From positions 62,001 to 126,000 of the forward strand of contig NZ_QPJO01000002.1 in the NCBI RefSeq assembly GCF_003337305.1: 64,000 nt of DNA. Reading direction: 5' to 3'. The translations under genes were made by a program, and so were the position numbers. Positions 43,641 through 52,154 of the stretch are shown in pieces. Numbering within the stretch: position 1 is the stretch's first letter; every line of letters starts with the position of its first letter. Source of the stretch: Winogradskyella arenosi. GTDB taxonomy: Bacteria > Bacteroidota > Bacteroidia > Flavobacteriales > Flavobacteriaceae. A model generated the notes under the pieces. That model saw only the letters and a program-made list of their open reading frames with translations, was not told the origin of the DNA and made no database searches.

Positions 43641-44324
43641 CTAGCTTTTACGTTGTACGACTTCAAAAACTTTATTTTCATCACACTTTAAGGTTTTGCT
43701 AGGATATTTTAGTAGCAAAGCGTAATCATGAGTGGCCATTAAGATGGTGTTTCCATTTCTGTTAATATCTTGAAGCACCTCCATAACTTCAACACTAGTT
43801 TGTGGATCTAAGTTCCCTGTAGGCTCATCGGCCAAAATTAATTCCGGATCGTTGAGTAGGGCACGGGCAATGGCAATACGTTGTTGTTCTCCACCAGATA
43901 ATTCGTGTGGGTACTTAAAACCTTTCGTTTTCATGGCGACCTTATCTAAAACCTTTTCAATACGTTCTTTTATACGGTCTTTATCTTTCCAACCTGTCGC
44001 TTTAAGGACAAATTCTAAATTCCCTAGAATAGTACGGTCGGGCAACAATTTAAAATCCTGAAATACAATACCTAGCTTACGTCTTAGAAAGGGAATATCT
44101 TTCTCTTTCATAGTTTTTAAGTTGAAATCTACAATAGATCCTTCGCCTTCGGTAAGTTGTAAATCGCCATAAAGGGTTTTCATAAAACTACTTTTACCAC
44201 TTCCTGTTTTACCTATAAGATAAACAAAGTCACCTTTTTTCATTTCAAAGTTCACCTTAGAAAGCACCATGCTGTCACCTTGATAAATGGTGGCATCTTT
44301 TAGTTCTAAAACCGTATCAGACAT
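43641..44324 (-). CDS. ftsE: Cell-division ATP-binding protein FtsE
   Basis: 227 residues. Walker A is GKTGSGKSS at 38-46. [28 protein letters not shown] near 86-112 is the FtsE-type Q-loop region. The signature is [15 protein letters not shown] from 142, and Walker B is [13 protein letters not shown] near 162. The H-loop is MATHDYALL. FtsE works with membrane protein FtsX to control peptidoglycan hydrolases at the septum. ftsX is not adjacent here, which is common in Bacteroidota. It has its own promoter downstream of the trp operon terminator. Confidence 0.9.
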   Translation of the reverse strand: MSDTVLELKDATIYQGDSMVLSKVNFEMKKGDFVYLIGKTGSGKSSFMKTLYGDLQLTEGEGSIVDFNLKTMKEKDIPFLRRKLGIVFQDFKLLPDRTILGNLEFVLKATGWKDKDRIKERIEKVLDKVAMKTKGFKYPHELSGGEQQRIAIARALLNDPELILADEPTGNLDPQTSVEVMEVLQDINRNGNTILMATHDYALLLKYPSKTLKCDENKVFEVVQRKS

Positions 44325-44352
44325 ATAATAGAGATATAAATATTGCTAAGTG

Positions 44353-44383
44353 TAAATGTATTGCTTAAAATTTCAAAAGCAAA
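44353..44383 (-). promoter_or_regulatory. Promoter of ftsE
   Basis: On the minus strand TTTG (44383-44380) and TACATTTA (44360-44353, one mismatch) are 19 bases apart. The predicted start near 44346 gives a 22-base leader. Confidence 0.55.
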
Positions 44384-44503
44384 ACTAAAATTCTTAATTC
44401 CTTTAAAAGGATTGTTGTTGCTCTGCGTTTTTGGAAATACGCTGAAAAACGTTTCGGGACACTTAATGTGGTGTGATACCAATGCATAAAACTGTTCCGA
44501 AAA

Positions 44504-44551
44504 AAATAAAGTCTTGCCTTCTTCCCTTAGAACAAAGGATAAAGGCAAGAC
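44504..44551 (-). terminator. Terminator of the trp operon
   Basis: GTCTTGCCTT (44511-44520) and AAGGCAAGAC (44542-44551) form a 10-bp stem, with a CCTT/AAGG pair inside the loop. On the minus strand it is followed by TTTATTTTTTT. It sits 11 bases after the trpB stop, showing that the operon ends with trpB. Confidence 0.85.
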
Positions 44552-44562
44552 ATTTCAGATTG

Positions 44563-45744
44563 TTATAGGTTGAAGTAATCGATATAATTCTGTAAGTCTT
44601 TATCACCACGACCCGATAAACTTATCACCACAATATCGTCGGGTTTAAAGGTTTTATGCTTAAAAATGGCTAAAGCATGAGAGCTTTCAATAGCCGGAAT
44701 GATACCTTCTAATTTTGTGAGTTCTAAACCAGAAACCATAGCTTCATCATCTGTTGCCGAATAAAATTCACCACGACCAGATTTGTACAAATGCGAATGT
44801 AAGGGGCCTACACCAGGATAATCTAAGCCTGCAGAGATAGAATAAGGTTCTGTAATTTGACCATCTTTTGTTTGCATTAATAAGGTTTTACAACCATGAA
44901 TAATCCCTTCTTTTCCTAAAACCGAAGTTGCAGCACTTTCTCCAGAATCAATGCCTTTTCCGGCAGCTTCTACAGCAATAATACCCACCTCTTCTTGATC
45001 TAGAAAATGATGATAAGTTCCAGCGGCGTTACTTCCTCCACCAATACAAGCCACCACATAATCAGGGTTTTCTCTTCCTTCTTTTTCCTTCAGTTGCCAT
45101 TTTATTTCTTTAGAAATTATAGATTGAAATTGCGTCACCATATCCGGGTAGGGGTGAGGACCAATAGCAGAACCAATAATATAATGGGTATCCACAGGGT
45201 TATTAATCCAATCTCTAATCGCTTCATTGGTGGCATCCTTTAGCGTACGGCTCCCCGAAACAGCTGGGACCACTTTAGCGCCAAGCATTTTCATTCGTGC
45301 CACGTTTGGAGCTTGACGGGCGATGTCAATTTCTCCCATATACACCACACATTCAATCCCCGTTAAAGCACATACCGTTGCTGTGGCAACACCGTGTTGT
45401 CCTGCGCCAGTTTCAGCAATAATTCGTTTTTTACCTAAGCGTTTTGCCATTAGAATTTGTCCAATGGTATTATTTATTTTATGAGCTCCCGTATGGTTGA
45501 GGTCCTCACGTTTTAAATAAACTTTAGTGTTGTATTTTTCTGAAAGGCGCTTGGCAAAATAAAGGGGAGAAGGACGACCAACATAATCTTTTAAAAGTTG
45601 ATTGAACTCCTCTTGGAATGAAGGTTCTGCCATTATTTTGAGATAATTTTGACGTAATTCTTCTACATTGGGATAGAGCATTTCTGGAATGTATGCGCCA
45701 CCAAATTCACCGTAATAGCCTTTTTCGTTGATATTGTAACTCAT
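44563..45744 (-). CDS. trpB: Tryptophan synthase beta chain
   Basis: 393 residues from ATG 45744 ([23 protein letters not shown]). The frame stays open 147 bases upstream, but the extra 49 residues have no TrpB character. PLP Lys89 lies in [53 protein letters not shown] (phosphate loop) and [23 protein letters not shown] are all intact. It joins indole to serine to make tryptophan. The alpha subunit TrpA, which supplies indole, is not encoded after it or anywhere in the window. This is the classical TrpB1 type, which normally works with TrpA. Confidence 0.96.
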   Translation of the reverse strand: MSYNINEKGYYGEFGGAYIPEMLYPNVEELRQNYLKIMAEPSFQEEFNQLLKDYVGRPSPLYFAKRLSEKYNTKVYLKREDLNHTGAHKINNTIGQILMAKRLGKKRIIAETGAGQHGVATATVCALTGIECVVYMGEIDIARQAPNVARMKMLGAKVVPAVSGSRTLKDATNEAIRDWINNPVDTHYIIGSAIGPHPYPDMVTQFQSIISKEIKWQLKEKEGRENPDYVVACIGGGSNAAGTYHHFLDQEEVGIIAVEAAGKGIDSGESAATSVLGKEGIIHGCKTLLMQTKDGQITEPYSISAGLDYPGVGPLHSHLYKSGRGEFYSATDDEAMVSGLELTKLEGIIPAIESSHALAIFKHKTFKPDDIVVISLSGRGDKDLQNYIDYFNL

Positions 45745-45972
45745 TGTTTTTATGTTATTCGTCATTGCTAATTCCACCTTCTTTCGTGATGTAGCAATCT
45801 GTTTCTTTTTTAATTTTTCATTCGTTATGCTGCAAACAGCAAAGCATATTATAAGCTCCGTAAAATTTGTATCCGTAAATAAAGGATTCAAAACTCACAA
45901 TCAAAATAAGGAAATCGCTAAAAGGATATGTGTTTTTAGAACGTCCTGATTTTGCCCATGTTTAATATTTAA
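45745..45972 (-). other. Long gap inside the trp operon
   Basis: 228 bases separate trpF and trpB, while the other trp gaps are 50-67 bases or overlaps. There is no terminator or consensus promoter in it. The minus strand carries an open stretch with residues like [32 protein letters not shown] ending at a TGA, without a clear start or known domain. It may be the remains of an inserted or lost gene. Confidence 0.45.
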
Positions 45973-46620
45973 CTAAGCGCCAATGGTCTTGTTTTTAAAC
46001 ATTTCCAATTCATCAATATTCTTCAATCCTGGTTCTATTTCAAATTTACTGTTTACATCTAATGCATAACAGTATTTTGAAGCTGAACTGTTTTTAAATT
46101 CTTTTATTTTTTCAACTTCATTGACACCTATTCCACCACTTAAGAAATAAGGTTTGCTCGAGTTGTAATCGTTTAAAACATCCCAATTAAAGGTATAGCC
46201 ATTTCCTCCAGGAAGTTGTCCTTTGGTGTCAAATAAAAAATAATCACAAACGGTTTCAAACGGTGCTAAAACTTCAAAATTAAAATTGTCCTTAATACTA
46301 AAAACTTTAATGATTTCAATAGAAGTATTGTCAAGGCTTTGTTGCAGTTCGGTTTTTAGAGCGGTACAAAATTCTGGAGATTCATTACCATGCAATTGAA
46401 CGGCTTGCAGATTATGCCTTTTTACCGTTTCAGAAACCGTCTCGATGCTTTCATTTACAAAAACCCCAACTTTTTTTATCGTAGCGGGCACATGAGGAAT
46501 TGTACCTTCAAAATAACGTTTAGAAGGTTCATAAAATATAAAGCCTAGATAATCGGGTTGCAGTTGTGCAACAGCCTCTAGGTTGTCTTTATATTTCATT
46601 CCGCAGACTTTTAATTTCAT
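45973..46620 (-). CDS. trpF: Phosphoribosylanthranilate isomerase
   Basis: 215 residues. The TIM barrel starts MKLKVCGMKYKDNLEAVAQLQPDYLGFIFYEPSKRYF with catalytic Cys6 in KVCGM. AVQLHGNESPEFC is near 74, FLFDTKGQLPGGNGYTFNWDVL (Asp and phosphate loop) near 128, and FLSGGIGVNEVEKIKEF plus YALDVNSKFEIEPGLKNIDELE close the fold. It opens phosphoribosylanthranilate to CdRP. It is fifth in the operon, 67 bases after trpC. Confidence 0.95.
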   Translation of the reverse strand: MKLKVCGMKYKDNLEAVAQLQPDYLGFIFYEPSKRYFEGTIPHVPATIKKVGVFVNESIETVSETVKRHNLQAVQLHGNESPEFCTALKTELQQSLDNTSIEIIKVFSIKDNFNFEVLAPFETVCDYFLFDTKGQLPGGNGYTFNWDVLNDYNSSKPYFLSGGIGVNEVEKIKEFKNSSASKYCYALDVNSKFEIEPGLKNIDELEMFKNKTIGA

Positions 46621-46687
46621 AAGTTTTATTTTTCTTGCTATGGCAGGAATCTATTTGTTTCTTTAATTATTTTCAACCCGCTAGGAT

Positions 46688-47476
46688 TTATAAAGCGGTA
46701 AGGTCTTTAATAAATTTAGCGGCATTTTCACCAGGGGCATTTGTTTTCATAAAGTTTTCACCAATTAAAAAGCCTTTATAACCAAAGGGCTGCAATTCTT
46801 TAATGGCTTCAATGGAACTGATTCCAGACTCAGAAACTTTTACAAAATCATCAGGAATGTATGAACTTAAGGTTTTTGAAGTGTCTAAACTCACCTCAAA
46901 AGTTTTTAGGTTTCTATTGTTTACGCCGAGCATATCTATAGAAGGTCTTAATGATTTTTGCAATTCTTCTTCATTATGGACTTCTAATAAAACATCTAAA
47001 TTTAAGCTTTTGGCAAATTCAGAAAAACGTTTAATCTCCTCGCTTGAGAGCACAGCGGCGATGAGTAAAATAACATCGGCACCATAAGCTTTAGCTTCTA
47101 AGATTTGATATTCATCAATAATAAACTCTTTTCTAAGTAAAGGTAAGTTAGAACTTGCTCTGGTAAGTAGTAGATCATCTAAAGACCCGCCAAAATATTT
47201 AGCATCTGTTAAAACTGACATGCCGCAAACCCCGGCATTTTCATATCCTATAGCAACATCCTGAACATTTAAGTTCTGATTAATGGTGGCTTTAGAAGGC
47301 GAGCGTCTCTTATGTTCTGCAATAATACCAGACGTACTTTGTCGTAACTGTGTCGCTAAGGAAATGGTAGCGCGCTCAAACAAAATAGAGTGTTCTAACT
47401 GATTGGTAGGAATTAAGGATTTACGCAATTCTACTTCCTTACGCTTGTCGTGTATAATTTTATCTAAGATATTCAT
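46688..47476 (-). CDS. trpC: Indole-3-glycerol-phosphate synthase
   Basis: 262 residues. ILDKIIHDKRKEVELRK opens the N-terminal helix. IIAEHKRRSPSKATIN holds the catalytic Lys, SVLTDAKYFGGSLDDLLLTR and PLLRKEFIIDEYQILEAKAYGADVILLIAAVL the second Lys and core strands. LEVHNEEEL, LGVNNRNLKTFEV and VKVSESGISSIEAIKELQPFGYKGFLIGENFMK complete the barrel. It makes indole-3-glycerol phosphate. Its first 4 bases overlap the end of trpD, so translation is coupled. Confidence 0.96.
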   Translation of the reverse strand: MNILDKIIHDKRKEVELRKSLIPTNQLEHSILFERATISLATQLRQSTSGIIAEHKRRSPSKATINQNLNVQDVAIGYENAGVCGMSVLTDAKYFGGSLDDLLLTRASSNLPLLRKEFIIDEYQILEAKAYGADVILLIAAVLSSEEIKRFSEFAKSLNLDVLLEVHNEEELQKSLRPSIDMLGVNNRNLKTFEVSLDTSKTLSSYIPDDFVKVSESGISSIEAIKELQPFGYKGFLIGENFMKTNAPGENAAKFIKDLTAL

Positions 47477-48465
47477 TTACTTAAGGCAATTAAGGTCTCT
47501 AAACTTTGTTGTGCTTTACCACTGGCTAAAGATGCTTTGGCGAGTTCATACCCTTCTTGATGCGAAATTTGTTTTGCTGTGGCAATGGCCAATCCGGCGT
47601 TTGCACAGACCACATTAGTTTGGGCTTCCGTACCTTCGTTTCTGATGACGCTTTTAAAGATTTCAGCCGCCATTTTTACGCTGTTTCCACCGAAAATTTC
47701 AGAAGGTTGAATTTGTGGTAATCCCAAGTAGCAAGGATCAAATAAGACTTCCGAAGTATTTGAAACCACTTTTGTCTTTCCGGTTAAAGAAATTTCGTCA
47801 TAACCATCTAAGGCATGGACAATGGCATAATTTTTATCCGAATCTTGATACAAATAGCTGTATAATCGTAACAATTCAAGATTAAAAACCCCAACCATTT
47901 GACTTTTTGGAAAAGCCGGATTAACCATAGGTCCCAACATGTTAAAGAAGGTTTTTACACCGAGTTCTTGTCTTATAGGCGCTACATTTTTCATAGCAGG
48001 GTGAAATAAGGGAGCGTGAAGCACACAAATTCCAGCTTTATCAATACAACGCTGTAAAAAATCGGTATCATTGGTGAATTTTATCCCAAGATATTCCATA
48101 ACGTTAGACGATCCGCAAGCTGAAGACACACCGTAATTACCGTGTTTAGTAACATGAACGCCAGCACCTGCAGTAACAAAGGATGATAAGGTAGAAATAT
48201 TAAAGGTATCCTTGCCATCACCACCTGTACCACACAAATCGATGGTATTCTCTTGGTCTAATTTCACCGGAATGCATAAGGCTAAAAGGGCATCTCTAAA
48301 ACCGCGAAGTTCTTCCGTTGTAATGCTTCGCATCATATACACGGTTAAAAAGGAAGCAATCTGGCTTTGGTTGTATTTTCCTTCGGAAATATTAACTAAA
48401 ACATGCTTGGCTTCTTTGCTCGTGATGCTTTCTTGATTAATAAGTCTGTTTAATAGTTGTTTCAT
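47473..48465 (-). CDS. trpD: Anthranilate phosphoribosyltransferase
   Basis: 330 residues. The PRPP site is DLCGTGGDGKDTFNISTLSSFVTAGAGVHVTKHGNYGVSSACGSSNVMEYLG near 71-122, with KHGN and GSSNVME. ICVLHAPLFHPAMKNVAPIRQELGVKTFFNMLGPMVNPAFPKSQMVGVFNLE follows. DGYDEISLTGKT holds the second metal site. It adds phosphoribose to anthranilate. It is not fused to trpG, unlike in enterobacteria. It lies 50 bases after trpG and overlaps trpC by 4 bases. Confidence 0.96.
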   Translation of the reverse strand: MKQLLNRLINQESITSKEAKHVLVNISEGKYNQSQIASFLTVYMMRSITTEELRGFRDALLALCIPVKLDQENTIDLCGTGGDGKDTFNISTLSSFVTAGAGVHVTKHGNYGVSSACGSSNVMEYLGIKFTNDTDFLQRCIDKAGICVLHAPLFHPAMKNVAPIRQELGVKTFFNMLGPMVNPAFPKSQMVGVFNLELLRLYSYLYQDSDKNYAIVHALDGYDEISLTGKTKVVSNTSEVLFDPCYLGLPQIQPSEIFGGNSVKMAAEIFKSVIRNEGTEAQTNVVCANAGLAIATAKQISHQEGYELAKASLASGKAQQSLETLIALSK

Positions 48466-48515
48466 TATAATAGGCCCTCAATCAGGGTGGCGTTTAATTT
48501 GTATTTAGAGATATA

Positions 48516-49082
48516 TTATTGATTTACCCAATTTTCTAATATTTGTTTTCCATCTGGTGTTAAAACCGATTCCGGATGGTATTGTACGCCTTTTACATCG
48601 TATACTTTATGGCGTAAGGACATAATTTGCCCATTACTATCAAAAGAAGTGGCTTCTAAACAGTCTGGTAAATTGGGGTTGACCACCCAAGAATGATAGC
48701 GGCCAACCTCGAAGGAAGTGTTTAATCCCTTAAAAAGCGCCTCATCCGTAACACTAAGTGTAATTGTTGTGGCTACACCGTGGTAGACGTTATTTAAATT
48801 TTCTAGCGTACCACCAAAAACTTCACCGATGGCTTGTTGTCCCAGACAAACCCCTAAAATGCTTTTTGTAGGAGCATAGGTCTTTATAATCTCTTTTAAT
48901 AATCCGGCTTCATCGGGAATTCCTGGGCCAGGAGATAAGACAATTTTATCAAAGGCATCGACTTCTTCAAGGGTCAGTTTATCATTTCGTTTTACAGTCA
49001 CCTCACAGTTTAAATCTTCTAGGTAATGCACAAGATTATAAGTGAAACTATCGTAATTATCTATAACTAATATTTTTTTCAT
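48516..49082 (-). CDS. trpG: Anthranilate synthase component II (glutamine amidotransferase)
   Basis: 188 residues. Class I amidotransferase: ILVIDNYDSFTYNLVHYLEDL at 4-24, LSPGPGIPDEAGLL near 52, the nucleophile Cys in GVCLGQQAIGEVFGG near 77-91, and the His/Glu pair in GVQYHPESVLTPDGKQILENW near the end. It supplies ammonia from glutamine to TrpE. The length is that of stand-alone TrpG. Some bacteria use the same subunit for p-aminobenzoate synthesis. It is second in the operon, 52 bases after trpE. Confidence 0.95.
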   Translation of the reverse strand: MKKILVIDNYDSFTYNLVHYLEDLNCEVTVKRNDKLTLEEVDAFDKIVLSPGPGIPDEAGLLKEIIKTYAPTKSILGVCLGQQAIGEVFGGTLENLNNVYHGVATTITLSVTDEALFKGLNTSFEVGRYHSWVVNPNLPDCLEATSFDSNGQIMSLRHKVYDVKGVQYHPESVLTPDGKQILENWVNQ

Positions 49083-49134
49083 CGCAAGGCCTGGCTCAGC
49101 AGGTATCTTATTTAATTCAACTTTTATTCTCTAC

Positions 49135-50535
49135 TTAGATTTCAACAGCTTGTTCAATAGCTTTGGTTAATGCGCCAAGTTTATTGTAGACTTCTTGTAG
49201 TTCACTTTCGGGATTAGATTTGGCGACCAATCCGGCTCCAGCTTGCCAAAATAATTTATGGTTTTGACTCAAGAAGGTTCTAATCATAATGGCGTGATTA
49301 AAGTTGCCGTTAAAATCCATAAATCCTATAGCTCCACCGTAATAGCCTCTACTTGTTTTTTCATATTTTTCAATTAGCTGCATGGCCTTATGTTTTGGAG
49401 CGCCGCTTAAGGTCCCGGCAGGGAATGTATCGGCAACAACTTGCATGGTGTCTGTAGCATTATGAATGGTGCCTGTAACCTTACTTACCAAATGGATAAC
49501 GTGAGAGAAAAATTGCACTTCTCTATAGTTTTCAACCGTAACAGCACTTCCGTTTCTACTTAAGTCGTTACGCGCCAAATCAACTAACATCACATGTTCA
49601 CTGTTTTCTTTGTCATCTTTGATGAGTTCTTCAGCTAATTGTGCATCTTTTAAATCATTTCCGGTACGCTTAAAAGTTCCGGCGATTGGGTGTATTTCGG
49701 CTTTTCCGTCACTCACCACAAGTTGGGCTTCTGGCGAACTTCCAAAAATTTTAAAATTACCATAGTCAAAATAGAACAAGTAAGGGGAAGGGTTTATACT
49801 TCGTAAGGCTCTATAGACATTAAATTCATCTCCACTGAATTCTTGTGAAAACTGTTTCGATAATACCAGTTGAAAGACATCACCTCGAGCACAATGTTTT
49901 TTAGCTAATTCTACATGCGCTTTGTAGTCTTCGTCGGTTAAATTTGAAGTAATCTCACCTTTTGTTTTAAAATCGTAAGACGCATATTGTCGAGTTTGAA
50001 TAAGCTGTAAGAGCTCATCGATATTATTATCACTATGAAAACAATGTGCAAAAATATAGGCCTCATTTTTTTGATGGTCTATGGCAATAATGTTCTGGTA
50101 AACCGCATAATAAATTTCAGGGATGCTAACAGAATTGTCCTTTTTAGAGATGTGGACATCTTCAAAGTACTTTACAGCATCATAAGCCGTGTAACCAAAA
50201 ATACCGTTATTAATAAATTTGAAATCTTTCTTTCCGTCAACTTTAAAGCGTTGTGTGAATTTATGGATTTCTTCAATGACGCCTACACTTTCAATAGAAT
50301 TACTCTTACCGCTTCCGTCAGGAAACGTTTGGGTAATGGTTGTACCTTCCACTTTAATAGACGCTATTGGATTACAACAGATGTATGAAAAATTGTTGTC
50401 ATTGGCGTGATAGTCACTACTCTCTAGTAAAATACTGTTGGGAAACTTATCGCGAATTTTAAGATAAATACTAACAGGTGTAATGGTGTCTGCTAGGATC
50501 TTTTTATAATGGGTGTGTAAACTAAATGTTTTCAT
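49135..50535 (-). CDS. trpE: Anthranilate synthase component I
   Basis: 466 residues. The N-terminal domain carries the tryptophan feedback site ILLESSDYHANDNNFSYI (LLES motif) near 34-51. The chorismate-binding domain has DVFQLVLSKQFSQEFSGDEFNVYRALR, PYLFYFDYGNFKIFGSSPEAQL, HPIAGTFKRTGNDLKDAQLAEEL, EHVMLVDLARNDLSRNG, FPAGTLSGAPKHKAMQLIEKYEKTSRGYYGGAIG and a final QAGAGLVAKSNPESELQE. It makes anthranilate from chorismate. It is first in the operon and is controlled at two levels: enzyme inhibition through LLES, and transcription attenuation through the leader peptide and terminator upstream. Confidence 0.97.
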   Translation of the reverse strand: MKTFSLHTHYKKILADTITPVSIYLKIRDKFPNSILLESSDYHANDNNFSYICCNPIASIKVEGTTITQTFPDGSGKSNSIESVGVIEEIHKFTQRFKVDGKKDFKFINNGIFGYTAYDAVKYFEDVHISKKDNSVSIPEIYYAVYQNIIAIDHQKNEAYIFAHCFHSDNNIDELLQLIQTRQYASYDFKTKGEITSNLTDEDYKAHVELAKKHCARGDVFQLVLSKQFSQEFSGDEFNVYRALRSINPSPYLFYFDYGNFKIFGSSPEAQLVVSDGKAEIHPIAGTFKRTGNDLKDAQLAEELIKDDKENSEHVMLVDLARNDLSRNGSAVTVENYREVQFFSHVIHLVSKVTGTIHNATDTMQVVADTFPAGTLSGAPKHKAMQLIEKYEKTSRGYYGGAIGFMDFNGNFNHAIMIRTFLSQNHKLFWQAGAGLVAKSNPESELQEVYNKLGALTKAIEQAVEI

Positions 50536-50565
50536 TGTTGCTGAATGTATTTCAGTGTTGGGTTA

Positions 50566-50605
50566 AAATAAAAAAAGGCTTGTCGTGATTGACAAGCCTT
50601 TTTTT
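50566..50605 (-). terminator. trp attenuator hairpin upstream of trpE
   Basis: AAAAAAAGGCTTGTC (50570-50584) and GACAAGCCTTTTTTT (50591-50605) form a 15-bp stem with a 6-base loop. Read on the minus strand it is a strong intrinsic terminator lying between the leader peptide and trpE, so it must be bypassed for the operon to be expressed. A competing pairing is available: AAGCACCCTT just at the leader stop (minus strand, 50635-50626) can pair with AAGGCTT of the terminator's first arm (50600-50594). Confidence 0.9.
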
Positions 50606-50634
50606 CTATATAAATTATACATAACAAGGGTGCT

Positions 50635-50691
50635 TCACGAACGTAAGTTTGAGAAATTCCACCACCAAGTATGAGTTGTATTTGTTTTCAT
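50635..50691 (-). CDS. trpL: trp operon leader peptide, 18 aa with Trp-Trp-Trp
   Basis: Minus-strand ATG at 50691 to TGA at 50635-50637 encodes MKTNTTHTWWWNFSNLRS. Trp codons 9-11 are at 50667-50659. Three successive Trp codons in an 18-residue frame, right upstream of a terminator and trpE, is the signature of ribosome-mediated attenuation. The Trp codons (TGGTGGTGG) can themselves pair with CACC in the segment just past the stop. A ribosome stalled there would free that segment to form the antiterminator. The promoter puts the RNA start about two bases before the ATG, so translation is nearly leaderless. Confidence 0.9.
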   Translation of the reverse strand: MKTNTTHTWWWNFSNLRS

Positions 50692-50699
50692 TTATGCAT

Positions 50700-50730
50700 C
50701 AAAGATAGAAATCAAAATTCAGATTTCAAA
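50700..50730 (-). promoter_or_regulatory. Promoter of the trp operon
   Basis: On the minus strand TTTG (50730-50727), 19 bases, then TATCTTTG (50707-50700): both boxes match the Bacteroidota consensus exactly. The predicted start is near 50693. Confidence 0.8.
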
Positions 50731-50809
50731 CACTTTAAGAAAAAAATGTTTTTGTTTCTGAAATATTTTCAAAACCGTGTGCCGTTCTTGAAAACATGGG
50801 TCTCTAAAT

Positions 50810-51379
50810 TTAAAACTTTAATGTAACAGTTAAATCAAAGTCGTCATAAATGGCTTTGTCTTTTAAAGTTTCAAGAAGCGTAGGGGATTTGTAGGTGATA
50901 TTGTGCTTTGTTCTATCGATTTTTAAAGTCGCTGTTGCCGTATTATCTCTTAAAGTTAAAGGAAAAGAAATTGATTCTGTTTGTCCTTTAATGTTAATAT
51001 CGGCTTCAACAGTATAATTACCATTTGTTCCGTTTACAGTGGTGATGACTAACATTGCGGTTGGAAATTCTTCTACGCCAAAGAAATCATCAGATTTTAA
51101 GTGGTTATCTAATTTTTCTTTATAGTCGCCTGTTAAGTCTGTAGCGTTGATGCTGGTCATGTCAATAGTGAAATTTCCACCGGTTAAGGTCGATCCGTCA
51201 AAACTTAGAACGCCACTTTTTAAATTGACCGTTCCTGTATGCTCTCCACCAACTTTATACCCTTTCCATATCACGGTACTTTCTTTAAGGTTGACGGTTT
51301 TGTCTTTTAAAGTGTTGTAAGACATAAATGATAGGGCTAAAATAATTAGCATTCCAAGTTGTAAATTTCTGTTTTTCAT
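50810..51379 (-). CDS. YceI family periplasmic protein
   Basis: 189 residues. An N-terminal hydrophobic segment (LQLGMLIILALSFMSYN) is a signal peptide or anchor. The YceI lipocalin-like barrel is visible in STVIWKGYKVGGEHTGTVNLKSGVLSFDGSTLTGGNFTIDMTSINATDL, KLDNHLKSDDFFGVEEFPTAMLVIT and ADINIKGQTESISFPLTL. YceI proteins bind polyisoprenoid or similar amphipathic lipids. The ATG overlaps the stop of the MarR-type gene by 4 bases, so the two are co-expressed. The MarR partner probably controls it. Confidence 0.92.
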   Translation of the reverse strand: MKNRNLQLGMLIILALSFMSYNTLKDKTVNLKESTVIWKGYKVGGEHTGTVNLKSGVLSFDGSTLTGGNFTIDMTSINATDLTGDYKEKLDNHLKSDDFFGVEEFPTAMLVITTVNGTNGNYTVEADINIKGQTESISFPLTLRDNTATATLKIDRTKHNITYKSPTLLETLKDKAIYDDFDLTVTLKF

Positions 51380-51840
51380 AGGGTTTTGTTTTTTAATTTT
51401 AATAAAAGGCTATTTAATCGTATTAACTCTTCTTGAGTTAAATTTTTTATCATAACGTGTTCGGTGTCATCTATAATAGGGTCTAAGGTTTTTAGTGTAG
51501 ACAAGCCTAAATCGGTGATGCTTATTTCAACTTTACGGCGATTTGTTGGGCATATTTTACGCTCTACAAAATTTTTCTTGATGAGTTTATCAACCAAACG
51601 GGTGGTGTTACTCATTTTACTCACCATACGTTCTTGTATGTCTTGCAAATTAATAGCCTTACCGTTCTGCCCACGTAATATTCTCAAGACGTTAAATTGT
51701 TCTATAGAGATGTCAAAGGGTTTAAGGGTTAAGGACAGGTCGTCCTTCATCCAAGATGCGGTCTGAAAAATATTTATCACAGAAGCTCTAGATAAAGGCA
51801 TTTTTGCGTCTGTTTTTAAAATTTTATTCAACTCTTTCAT
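51376..51840 (-). CDS. MarR family transcriptional regulator
   Basis: 154 residues from ATG 51840 (MKELNKILKTDAKMPLSRASVINIFQTASWM). An upstream in-frame TTG at 51861 lies inside the promoter and is rejected. The winged helix is FDISIEQFNVLRILRGQNGKAINLQDIQERMVSKMSNTTRLVDKLIKKNFVERKICPTNRRKVEISITDLG at about 42-112, with helical dimerisation ends. MarR proteins usually repress their own operon until a small molecule or oxidant binds. The palindrome at 51841-51855, directly upstream of the ATG, is the likely operator. The second gene is YceI. Confidence 0.92.
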   Translation of the reverse strand: MKELNKILKTDAKMPLSRASVINIFQTASWMKDDLSLTLKPFDISIEQFNVLRILRGQNGKAINLQDIQERMVSKMSNTTRLVDKLIKKNFVERKICPTNRRKVEISITDLGLSTLKTLDPIIDDTEHVMIKNLTQEELIRLNSLLLKLKNKTL

Positions 51841-51855
51841 ATACAATTGTTGTAT
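51841..51855 (-). promoter_or_regulatory. Candidate operator of the MarR-YceI operon
   Basis: ATACAA-TTG-TTGTAT is a perfect 6-bp inverted repeat with a 3-base centre. It covers the predicted RNA start (near 51852) and touches the ATG of the MarR gene, where a bound repressor would block initiation. Confidence 0.6.
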
Positions 51856-51858
51856 GTA

Positions 51859-51866
51859 CAAATGTA
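51859..51866 (-). promoter_or_regulatory. -7 element of the MarR-YceI operon
   Basis: The minus strand reads TACATTTG, an exact TAnnTTTG, 18 bases before the ATG at 51840. Confidence 0.6.
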
Positions 51867-52154
51867 GTGCTAATTTTGAGATGTAGCTTTAATATTTTGT
51901 TAAAAATAAAGGTGTCAAATTTATAATCGGGTAGGGCATAGGGTTGATTTGAAGGGTAAGTGGTTGTGAATCATTTTGGTAAAGGCTATCTTTAGCTTGT
52001 GGTGAATTCTTCTTTAGCTAAGCGAATAAAGATGTTTTCGCTTAAGTTTGAGGTGATATATGTTAAAAAAACGAGTCCTTTTGTAACACTTTGAGAATTT
52101 TTGCATTTATTTCATAATGAAATATTAATTTTACTAAAAAATTAAACTTATAAG

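Noticed and set aside
44306..44548. 80-codon minus-strand frame between trpB and ftsE
   Set aside because: It overlaps the trp terminator and the ftsE promoter, has no coding character, and is not a trpA remnant.
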